From NCBI GenBank assembly GCA_037389465.1, contig JAZARR010000214.1:2108001-2172000 (forward strand): DNA of 64,000 nucleotides, given 5' to 3'. Positions 33,199-42,925 of the stretch are shown piece after piece (within the stretch, counting starts at the first letter, position 1; every line of letters begins with the position of its first letter). The translations under genes and the position numbers were made by a program. This DNA is from Baylisascaris procyonis (lineage: Eukaryota > Nematoda > Chromadorea > Rhabditida > Ascarididae). The notes under the pieces were generated by a model that searched no databases, had not been told where the DNA came from, and saw only the letters and a program-made list of their open reading frames with translations.

Positions 33199-33289
<91 letters not shown>
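33199..33289. repeat. (AT)n microsatellite in right arm
   Basis: AT dinucleotide run of about 91 nt inside the right inverted arm; the frames it opens are not coding. Confidence 0.97.
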
Positions 33290-33293
<4 letters not shown>

Positions 33294-33396
33294 TAACCCT
33301 CCTTCTGACTACCGTTCACATCACACCTGTTTGAAACCCCTCCAAGTCTATGAAACGTACAAAGTGTATTTTATGTGATGAATTTGCAGCTTGGTT

Positions 33397-33431
33397 GCTA
33401 TGATTATGGCTCAAAGAGCCGAAACGTCAGC
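33397..33431 (+). ncRNA. Hammerhead-ribozyme-like motif, right arm copy
   Basis: Reading 5' to 3': GCT, ATGATTAT, GGCTC-AAA-GAGCC, GAAAC, GTC, AGC. This matches the order of a minimal type-I hammerhead: stem I closed by GCT/AGC, a perfect 5-bp stem II, the GAAAC box, a one-pair stem III, and GTC as the cleavage triplet. The CTGATGA box is expected between stem I and stem II; here it reads CTATGATTAT, so the catalytic core is probably impaired. Penelope-like elements are known to carry such motifs, which supports the element's identity more than activity. Confidence 0.4.
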
Positions 33432-33544
33432 ATAAATATTATTCCATCTGTACTCGACGCATTACATGGTTATATCCAAAAACTATTGTACCAATATATC
33501 TATCGATCATGCGTCTGCGAAACAACAGTGTTACTGCTCATATA

Positions 33545-33602
33545 CAACTATTTTAGGTTTGGAATCAGAACGCATACTTGGACGACTCTAAGTTACACTC
33601 CA
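33545..33602. repeat. Degenerate dispersed repeat, copy 1
   Basis: Starting at CAACTATTTTAGGTTTGG, this matches 34214-34274 at roughly 34 of the first 42 positions by eye. Copy 1 lies just outside the right arm of the GIY-YIG element. A short CAACTATTTTAG also occurs just outside the left arm at about 32496-32505. Confidence 0.5.
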
Positions 33603-34213
33603 CAATCCCCAGTCCAAGTCGGCAGATACCGGTGCATGTTCACGAGGTGACCTCGATCTCACATAAGACTGTCGTGACCGAGTACGAATGAATCTTTTTA
33701 TTTTTAAACATTAAATATTATGCATCAACCGATCTTCTATGTTCCTGTTTATTAATTATCGATTAATGAAGGAGCTGGAATGATGGTTGGCAATAGAGGT
33801 TATCGTTCGCTGTAGCGAAAAGACCATGGAAACGACTAATGGTACTTTATATCGCTTTCTTATTGGTTAAATGTAAGACATTTTCGTATCCATCCTCGAT
33901 CACGATAATATTATCTACTCTTCAAAAATGTTTAGGAATTAAAATTTATGAAAACCTCTTCAGAAACAATTCACTAAAAGAATGCATTGATTTTATTAAC
34001 TATTACCACAGTTATAGACTTGAACGGATACGGTTACAAACATTGCAAACGACAGGGACTGATAGTATTGTAGTTGAAGGTGACAAAATATCCAGCAATC
34101 GTACTGATCTAGACCTTAGAGTTCTGCTTAAGTTCGCGCATAGTGATAATGCAACAAGAAGGTTTTAGGTGTGATACTCAAATGTTTACTGGTCGTTTAA
34201 TAAATTTCAGTGA

Positions 34214-34274
34214 CAACTAGTTTAGGTTTGGACTCAGAAGTCATATCCAGACGACTGAATGAAGTGCATCTCCA
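34214..34274. repeat. Degenerate dispersed repeat, copy 2
   Basis: Second copy of the repeat at 33545-33602, same orientation, about 670 nt downstream. Conserved blocks are TTTAGGTTTGGA, TCAGAA and GACGACT. Confidence 0.5.
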
Positions 34275-34306
34275 TTGAGTGAATCGGCCCATTTAATTGG
34301 TACTCA

Positions 34307-34354
34307 TTCTATATGCTAACTACTCTCAAATGGAGTAGTAGTTAGCATATAGAA
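34307..34354. repeat. Perfect 18-bp hairpin with 12-nt loop
   Basis: TTCTATATGCTAACTACT at 34307-34324 pairs exactly with 34337-34354 around a 12-nt loop. It lies directly downstream of the degenerate repeat copy, and a direct repeat ACTGTAACC follows nearby. It may be the core of a small fold-back transposon; no gene is adjacent. Confidence 0.75.
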
Positions 34355-37300
34355 CGGGTTACCCGAAGAACTGTAACCGGTGTCACAGACTGTAACCATC
34401 GTTAATCAGGTTGTTTTCAAAGTTGCAACTTGGTGAATATCATCGGTGCATTTAAGTGGTGTTCATCTTGACCGTTACCTTTAAATGTGCTTAATCTTGC
34501 ATATATCGATGTTTTATTTCATCCGTAATTCATGATTAATAAGGTTTACCTCCATCGATTATAAAGAATATTTTAAAGTTTCAGAAGGCAACAAAAACCC
34601 GATAAGTAAGAAATAATAAATCACAAAAGAAACGAAAAGCACTAAACTGAGGCTGCCAACATAAACGCCTTTGCATTTCATTGAACCAGAATGCCCGTTG
34701 TGCAAATATATCATAAACTGAGAAGCGTACCAGCAAAGATAATACAATATACCCTTTCGCAATTTCTTCCTTCAGACCAACCGCTATCACAAATTGACAA
34801 CGAAAAATTCGTTGCATTTTACTCATTCTAACAGTCTTGCGCGATATTCATTCAAAAAGAGGTTTGAATTTCAGCACTCTGCTAGCATCATTAGATTGAA
34901 TAATAAAATAAAATGTGAAAAAAGTGTTGACTGTCAACGTAAATAATTAAACATCAAACAATGATGCATTCATAATTCGATCGCTCCTATAAATATTCAA
35001 CAAATAATTCATTTATTAAGCGTCTTTTTTGCTGTTCGATAACTTGTAAAGTTTATGTAAATTTTAAGGCATATTTAAACATCATTAATTGTATTTGAAA
35101 GTGATAAATCAAGGTAAAAATTGATTAAGCAGGTAGCTGAGTTTACGATGCGGACTATACGCACTAAAAATTTCATGAATTATCTGCAATGATTCATGAG
35201 TTGAAACTACCAAAAAAAAAAAAAAAGAAAAAATAGAGGCAAACATATGCAGACGCAACGGCATAATAGCATCAGCACAATGTGTTTTGCAACTCACCGA
35301 AACGCATGAAAATAGTAACTGCGGGACTCGCATTGAATGTATACAGTTCACCATGAGCTTCTTAATACGTTTCAACGATCATTGATATACGCAAAAATAT
35401 ACACATTCATGCATACATATATGACGTCTCATAGTTGGACAGAACGAAAGTAATGGGAAAGCACACAAAGGAAACAGTATCCTTCGTTTATAACTTTCTT
35501 TTTTTTTTTTTTCAACGATGTAAATGAAAAGTTCCTCATTTCAATGGACTTTAGATCGTTTTCCGGAGTGCCCTATCCTGACCTGAAAATTTTCGGGGAA
35601 CAAGAAAAAAAAACCAGAAGTACACGCACGTTTTTTAGAATGATGCCTTTAGGTTTTGAACTATTGTGCTTCATTTGGACACTCAAAACACCCATCAAGT
35701 AAACCATATTTGAAGCGATTCGAATTGGAGTGTGGGTTCATGTTCCGAACGGATATCGTGGCACCGGTAATAATTCATTAAAAAAATATTCTGAAGGCGG
35801 ATTTGACGATGAGAGGAAGAGCCTTTTAAACAAGCTGTTGATACCTTTATTGCATTCGATCCCGAACCACTGGCACTGTGTTCACAGCATTTTATCAGCA
35901 TCGATGGTTGTGTGCTTGCATCTGTGTTTATTCAACGTTTATTTAAACCATCATATGTAGGGTTATATAGAGTTAGTTCATTTTGATTACTGTATTCCAT
36001 CAAATATAACGTTGCTCTTAAATAATCGCACGAAATTTTCTTACTCACTATTGAATAAAAAGGACCACAATTTCGAAAAAAAGGGATCGAATGCACAATG
36101 TTGTTGCCACTCTTTAGTTTCCCCATGTCATTCGTTACCTAACTTCATTGAGAGATGTTCCAAGAATCACCAACTGCAAGAATATCATTTTTCAACCATC
36201 GGAGTGGTATAACATTTATTCAACCATCGACCTATCATCCCCGATATTTGTACTACGTGACTTCCTGAGCGAAAATCTCCGGTCACGTATCGATGCTATG
36301 ATGTACTCCGCCTTCAACATTCTCACATGGTCAAATCACCGAAGAAATATTCCACTTCCCGGCAAATGTGGCACTGTGTCGGTAATTCGACGGTGCAATA
36401 TTTTTAAGGGTTTCGCAACTATCGTTCATTCCAGTTAGGTGATTTGTGGATATAGTTGCTGTTTAAGGGATGAGGGATCATTGGTAAGGCGGAACGTTGT
36501 TCAAGTTGATCACAGCGCCCTAAAGCTTGCATATTTATTGTGTAGCACGGTAATCGGGCTCTATATGGGCCGCTTAGATCGTTTTGAGGGAAGTGGGCAG
36601 AGTCTTAAGTATGAACTCAGGATGGGAAGGTTTCTCTGCTTTCATTAGGTATCTTTAAATATGCTCTTCATTGATATGTTTGAATTTATTTCATTGTTTC
36701 ATTGTAAAATAACATTGACGATATTTGTGATGTTATCTTCTTATGCAAGTTTCCTCGATGCTTACTATATATTTATAAGTTCTCAAAAAATTTCCACCCA
36801 GGGCACGTTCATAAATGTTTTATTATGTTTCGTAATGTATACATCTTAACTACATGTATTTAAATATAAATAAATATGGATTACGTATTAAATGTGTGTT
36901 TCAATATAAATATTAAGAATGATGAACATAAATATATATGTCAATTTGAGCACGAATATCCTTGTTCAAGCACTTGGAATCGAGGCTTGTTCGCAGGTGG
37001 AAATTTATTAGCGTTAGCACGCAAGCACGATGCTGGGATGCGGGAATCTATGGCTCGGCCACAGGGGAAGATGGGAGAGGAAAGAAAGAGGGCCTTTAGC
37101 CACAAAAGTGTAGAAATCCGTGGCCCTTGTACACAGAATGAGGCCGGTGGAAGGAGTAGTAACTCTCGTGCACAGGAATGGTATTAATGCCTCTATTTCT
37201 GTGCAGGTCACTTTTCTGCACATTTCGAAATTTTAATGCGGCGTTGGCACCTACCTTATACGTATTGACAAGAGCGCGTAGCGTTCTTAACTCCACTTTA

Positions 37301-38388
37301 TCACGTGGACAGTTGCGCCCAAGTGTTTTAGCTCCTCACCATCAATAAATTTTCACATTACTTATGCGGAGGTAAATAATTTGCGGCGCATTTGTCTATC
37401 TGAAAATATGTAGTTAGCACTTACGAAAAGCTAAGAATTGGGAGGCATTGCTCTCAATATGCTGAAGTGTAGCTGTACCCCTACTGCGGCACTGTAATTT
37501 CAAAATGTGCACGAAATGGATGTACAAGTACGGGCCATTGATTTCCTTTTGCAAGCTACGGATTACGCTAAAAACTCACAGGGTCACGCCTTGGGCGTTC
37601 CAGGAATTTCCCTTTTCTGTGGCCGGGGCCAAAAGCAGTGCCGTAGCTGGGTACAAATTCCCACAAAATCCCTTTTATTGGCCATCGCTGCTTAGTTGCT
37701 GTACCTTGGTGCGTTAGATATAGCCTAGTCAAGATTCTCTTATCGAAAGAAATTACTGTCCTACAGAAGGACACTGAGGTTTCTGTTTGAGGTTTCGAAA
37801 GGAATAATAATTTTAAGAGATGAAATAAGACCGTTTGATGCGTTTTCTCGGTGACTCACCTGGGCTGTCGGGGGGATTCTTGGCCCGCGTATTGAGACCA
37901 GCCAGCTGTACCGAAAGCGAAGCACTACAAATTCTACATTTCCGTTTCCTCTACTTATTATCTTTGCATCCTTTTCCATGATTTTTATTATACAATCGTT
38001 TTCAGGTGTAGGATTTTTCTTCATTTTCGTTCACGTTCATCTTTTCATCACTATCTTCTATAATCTTTCAATCTTTCCTACCTATCTCTCGATCTCTTTT
38101 CCTGCCGCTTTTGCATTCTTACCCCATTTCTTTCTAGTGTCATACTTCCCTACACTCATTTCGTCCGTCGACCTTTGTTTCAGATATGTTGTTGGCATTT
38201 CATTATGACTGCTTTTCCATGTTCTATCCATCTCAGGGATCATTAGTCTCCCTGATCGTTTGTTCATCTCCAATCCGACACTATGCATAATCCGTACAAA
38301 TGTTTCCACAAGTAGCATCCCTCGCGAGAAAATGATGCGACTTTATGCAGCTGCGAATTTTATCACGTAAACACTGTTTCGCATGAAG
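34355..38388. other. Gene-poor region
   Basis: Open frames of 60-100 codons occur at 35695-36650 and 36876-37300 on both strands without recognisable domains or consistent splice sites. The DNA becomes more GC-rich from about 37000 to 37700. No gene can be supported. Confidence 0.5.
37500..37720. other. GC-rich island with open frames on both strands
   Basis: In contrast to its AT-rich surroundings this stretch is open in several frames, including plus-strand EMDVQVRAIDFLLQATDYAK and a minus-strand frame rich in Pro and Arg. It could be an unrecognised exon (a donor-like CAG/GG at 37580 is weak) or a dispersed repeat fragment. I cannot assign it. Confidence 0.25.
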
Positions 38389-38394
38389 TTTCAG
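38389..38394 (+). promoter_or_regulatory. Likely spliced-leader trans-splice acceptor
   Basis: TTTCAG lies 10 nt before the ATG of the small membrane protein gene. A strong acceptor this close to a start codon, with no upstream coding exon in frame, is the usual layout of nematode spliced-leader addition. A short 5' UTR exon with ordinary cis-splicing is the alternative. Confidence 0.5.
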
Positions 38395-38404
38395 AATCAA
38401 CGGC

Positions 38405-41400
38405 ATGGTAGCCAGTCGAATGATGCGCATTGGGCGCTATCTTCGTGCATTACCTCGTGAACTTTGGAGACTCTATCCTGAACAGGTATGATTGTCAGGT
38501 CGTTTGACATAACCATTCAACTGGGGAACAGCTACTATTATGCATCTACAAATCTATTGTACATTTATATCTACCCTTCTCGAGTTGCGCTTCAATTGTT
38601 TTTTTTTTGTCATCCAAACCTCAATATTATAGCCTCCGGTCTCTTTCGTTTCACCAACTGCGCTCCGTTTTACTCTCCGATCGTTTCAGACGTCTATGTT
38701 GGACTTGAGTGTACGATTTTAGTCTGCTACTTTGTAAAGTAGTGATCTATGCACTGAATTTCTTGCATTTGAAGAATTTTTCTTCGAGCTATCCTTGCTG
38801 TACGATTCCCTCGTAGTCTATATCCTTCTTTTTTTTCACTGCTTTTGACATACGATTCCTCTCCACCCCCTTCCCTTTCTCCCCTTCCCTCTCCCCTTCC
38901 CTCTTAGCTGCCCCAACACAACTTTCGTCTTTATGCTGAGTCTTGCTATTATTCCCCTTTTTCATTGTTCCGCTTAAATAAGATATAACTTTATGACTTT
39001 TTTCGAATAATCAATTTCGGCCAATAACACTTCTCTTTCGATAACTTCGACTTTCACGATTATTGTCACGTTTCTTTTCGAAAGTGCATTTGTCTATTGC
39101 AGCTTCATATTAGGTTTTTTGCGTGGTTTAAGATAATTCAGCGTTTTTACTATATAGTACAGATGCTCGTGGTGCGTTTATAGTGGATGCAGATGATTTT
39201 ATTCGAGATTCTATGACAACTATTTTGTTCGTTGTTAGGAGTCACACTCAAAGTAATCAAACAATTCGTTTCTGGAACAGTCTTTTATTAACATCCTAAA
39301 CTCAAATCTTTTTACTCTTACTATTATCTCTCAGAGTATTGCACGGTTTTTTGAATTATTTCCCATTCTAACGGAATCAAAGTGATCCAAGTTTCAACTT
39401 GAGGCATTCCCGTGTTGTTCTTCAACCTAAAGAATTGATAAAATAAGAAAGGGTAGAGGGGATGGGCATGTTGAATGCCGAACAATGAGCCTTAGGTTTG
39501 AATTGTTTTCCCTGAACAAGTCATCTTTACTCATTGGGAGTATCGTTTTCAGGTCGCCTTATTTTCAACATTTGGAGTTGTAACTGCGATTGCCTTTATC
39601 TACAAAATAAGAAAATATGGCACCGAGGGAGGTTAGTTGATTCTAATATTTTCTTTTCGTTGTGATTTTATTCGAGCTCATTCAACACATTTGGATATTG
39701 CGATAGTTCAAAAGCATATCGGCATTAGAAAATGCAACACTCAAAGCGAGACTATCATATCAATACATTGAAATTGAGGGGCATATGATAAGATCAGTTC
39801 AAGCGAATACATTTTTAAGACGACGTATCAATGATATCAGTGGGATTGTTTTCGAGTGCATCCGGAGCAAATGCATTCGATGGACCTGTGCCACTTTGAA
39901 AATTTTATGAATCCAAATTGCACTTTGGTGTACCGTTATCTCTCCCTAATTAATTTTCGTGAAATCTTCGAGCTTGCTTTCATGGCCAAAACTTTTGGCT
40001 TATCAATTACTAGGGTAGCAGAGACCAGAACAATTCCACTTTCGTTCTTTTAAATACATAACGTTGAAGTTTGTGCAGTAAAATTGCTCGATATTGTTTT
40101 ATATCGGTGGTGCAGAAATAATGTGGTCTGTTGCGTTGATGAAAAATTATGCCGGAAAGACCTGAAAAGTTTTCATTTTTTGACGTTCTTTTTTTCGCTA
40201 TTCTCCGATTCCTTTCTGTTCTTATTTGGATTTATTTCCCTGGAGATCCGAAGGTAACAACTAATTTCCAGTTTCAATTTCGATGAGGAGGAGAAGGAAT
40301 GAGGGGAGGAAGACACCGCGTATATTGCAGATGCATTTGTGAGCTACCTGGTTATGTAGAATCCATAGTGGCATTGCTCAAAAGATTATTACCCTCGTTT
40401 CTTAACGTATTCTTCCAAAAAAAAAGAAAAAAAAAGAAATGAGCAAATCCATCATATTCCAATTATTTTTGTATATTGAGAGGTGATTTATGATAATGCG
40501 TTAGGAAGATGCAGGCATCTATGTGCATGCTAATTCTTCTATCACAGCGGATCGTTTGCTTCTATGACTGAATTGTTCAAAAACCAAAGTCTAGTTTCGT
40601 TCTTCACTTTCTTTTCGATGGTTTGTTTTATCGTGCATTGCATGATTCACTGTTACAGTTTAATTCCTCGGATGCAGAATTTATATATCTGTTATGCATC
40701 AAGGCTATAGAGTGTTAAAAGTGTACCTGCCGATTGAAAATATCTACTTTGCATCAGTACTAAGAGGATGGTGAAAATGTATGTCAGTCGCTGCTGTGAA
40801 TTTTCAGAGTGGATAATTTTTTAAATCGTTTGATTCACTGTTACTTTTTATAGTCTAGTCACCTATGGATGACACATGAAGGCATTTTTAATTGAAGCAA
40901 TAAGTCAGAAGCAACGGTATTATTGTGAAGTTATTCATACACTTGAGAGTATTTGAGCTACCGAACTGAAGAAAAGTTCGATTGATTTCGAACATATCAC
41001 GTGATATAAAGGTTTACTTTTGAAATTTGGGCAGTGTGTCATGAGATTAGGATACTGTTATTAGATACCGTCACAAGTTACTTCAACAGATTAAAAGCAT
41101 TTGAGGAAGCGAACAAAACGTTCTGAGGGAAATCACCGTCCGCTATCTATATTTCTGGAGGTAATAAATTTTGTCTCTTTATAGAAAGAGATGTATCACA
41201 TTTGATTGTCATGATTCGATCCCATAAAAACTTAGAAGCGTCACTGTCTTCTGCCGAAGATGACTTCAGTACGCGTCGATAGGTCAAGAAATAAATCCGG
41301 GCAGCAGGCACTCATGGGCTCATGGACCTATTGAATTGACGAAGATCCTTTCCTTGAGGTGGAAGGAAAGAACTTTCTAAGTGAATGAATAGTTTGATTA

Positions 41401-42851
41401 TTGTAGTGCAACCGTATTACCGAGGACACTATGAAGTTGTTCGGCCGAACGATCCAATCGCTCTCAACTGGCGACCGCCAGAGGTAAGACCTTTCGTTCA
41501 AAGTAGAATAAGCAAACTGCGTCCATGGCATGCGTAGTTGGCAATGCTAAACGAAGACTACAGTTAGCGATGGTTTGACCTTAAATCTAGATTGAGAGTA
41601 CAACAGTTAGCGAAATTGCTTCAACGTCGGCTTAGCTAGCATATCAGAGATGAGATTCACTTGTGTTGGAGAACTCTATCACTCTGTTGGTTCATTTTAT
41701 TTATTTCTTACAATACAGGAACCGTCGGTGACGCCATCCGCACGACAAAATGAATGAGAGTTTTCTTCTTATCTGACCTAATCGGTTGACGCCACATATT
41801 TTCACATGCTTCTCCATCCAATCTCCCTCCACACTGCTTGCACGGCATGAATTGCACGGTCTGAGTTCTTTATAAATTGGGGATGAAAGGGGTCCATCTG
41901 GAAGCCTATGTGCGCCTTATGGCGTCCTTATATGAGCGAATCAACTATGCAAATGATCGTAAATGAGTCTACCTTCATCGTTTTTCTCATTTTTCTTGTT
42001 GCCCTTTAAATCACAATTGAGAGGGCATGAATCAGGCCTACAAAAATGTCCTGTTAAATTCGGCACTTCTTCCTATCGGAGATGAGTCGATTTCACGCTT
42101 ACTCGTTTTCGGTACTTTTTTCTCTAAAGCTACGTAATAGCTGAAAAGATCTGCGTCTTCTATCACACTTTTATAAAAAGACACTATATTCCATCCTTAT
42201 GGGCATTGAACTCTCTTTTGGATGCATGGAAAGGTGCTGCACCTTCTTTTTTCAGTGTGTAGGGGGAAAGAGGATGCGTCTTACTTTTAATGCTTGGAAG
42301 CATGTGGCACTTCATTTTTTTTCTTTTTTTTGTGAAGAAACATTGCACCTCCCATTCTACAACTTTAAGAGTGCTTACGCTTCCTTTTTTGTGTTTATAA
42401 GGGTTGAACCGTTTGCAGTTTTCCGGTACCTTTTCCTCTGCTCATTTTTCCTCCTTCCCTTTTCTTTCACAGTATTTTTTTTCGGTAATTTGCGTCTTTC
42501 TACAGTAATGAGGTAGCGTTTTGCCCTCACTCTCTCCCTTTCAACTGGGAATCTGAGGTGAGGGCGAGCACAGCTACATAGGATATCTTGGTTAATATGA
42601 TGTTCCGAGCAATGAGATAACTCAATGATCGCGCATCTTGTTCAGTGATTCCACATATTTTTTTTTGACATTTCCATTAATAAACATTTAGCTTATGTTT
42701 TCTACACCGAATAATATTCACATTTCATAGCAGTGAGAAATGCAATTGCTTACAGGATTATCCGGCACCCTATTTGACGAATCGGGATAACAGTTGTGCG
42801 GCCACCTACAAGAGGGATTACGGATGGAAATCGTTGGATTCGTGGTTCTAA
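38405..42851 (+). CDS. Small single-pass membrane protein, possibly mitochondrial
   Basis: Exons 38405-38485, 39553-39631, 41407-41483 and 42756-42851 join in frame to about 109 residues. The N-terminus is basic and free of acidic residues for 18 positions (MVASRMMRIGRYLRALPREL), as in mitochondrial or signal-anchor proteins. One hydrophobic segment (VALFSTFGVVTAIAFIY) is followed by basic KIRKYG. The rest is hydrophilic, with YYRGHYEVVRPNDP and, in the last exon, DYPAPYLTNRD and a C-terminal aromatic cluster. Size and plan recall accessory subunits of respiratory complexes, but I do not recognise the family. An AATAAA lies about 70 nt after the stop. A competing terminal exon exists at 41719-41757. 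Confidence 0.72.
41719..41757 (+). other. Alternative terminal exon of the small membrane protein gene
   Basis: After ATACAG, 12 codons (EPSVTPSARQNE) and TGA follow in the same phase as the 42756 exon. Use of this exon would replace the 31-residue tail by a 12-residue one. No AATAAA was seen soon after it, so the distal exon is the better supported end. Confidence 0.4.
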
Positions 42852-42919
42852 GTATCCTCCACTCTATAGGTGTTTGTAGATGAGCTAATTGTGCTTTATA
42901 AGCTGTCCGTTTATTGTCG

Positions 42920-42925
42920 AATAAA
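42920..42925 (+). terminator. Polyadenylation signal AATAAA
   Basis: Canonical hexamer about 70 nt after the TAA at 42851, at a suitable distance for 3' end formation of the small membrane protein gene. Confidence 0.5.

Larger units (their letters stand above)
32506..33491 (+). mobile_element. Fold-back element: long inverted repeats flanking a GIY-YIG endonuclease ORF (Penelope-like remnant)
   Basis: A left arm (32506-32825) and a right arm (33160-33491) are near-identical reverse complements. From the outside inward both contain GTACAATAGTTTTTGG, a hammerhead-like segment, CACTTTGTACGTTTCATAGA, an (AT)n tract, CCGACGGAAAGGAAATAA, a poly-A stretch and GGTTTTAGAGTT. The 334-nt loop is almost entirely one ORF with a GIY-YIG domain of Penelope-like type. 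In Penelope-like retroelements the GIY-YIG endonuclease sits C-terminal to the reverse transcriptase, inverted or tandem pLTRs are known, and hammerhead motifs have been described in the pLTRs. I therefore infer a 5'-truncated Penelope-like copy between inverted pLTRs, or a derived element keeping only the nuclease. No reverse transcriptase is present. Confidence 0.8.
33160..33491. repeat. Right inverted arm of the GIY-YIG element
   Basis: About 332 nt, reverse complement of 32506-32825. It begins with the last codons of the GIY-YIG ORF, so element coding and repeat overlap by roughly 8 nt. It ends at GTAC 33488-33491; beyond that the two flanks no longer match. Confidence 0.88.
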
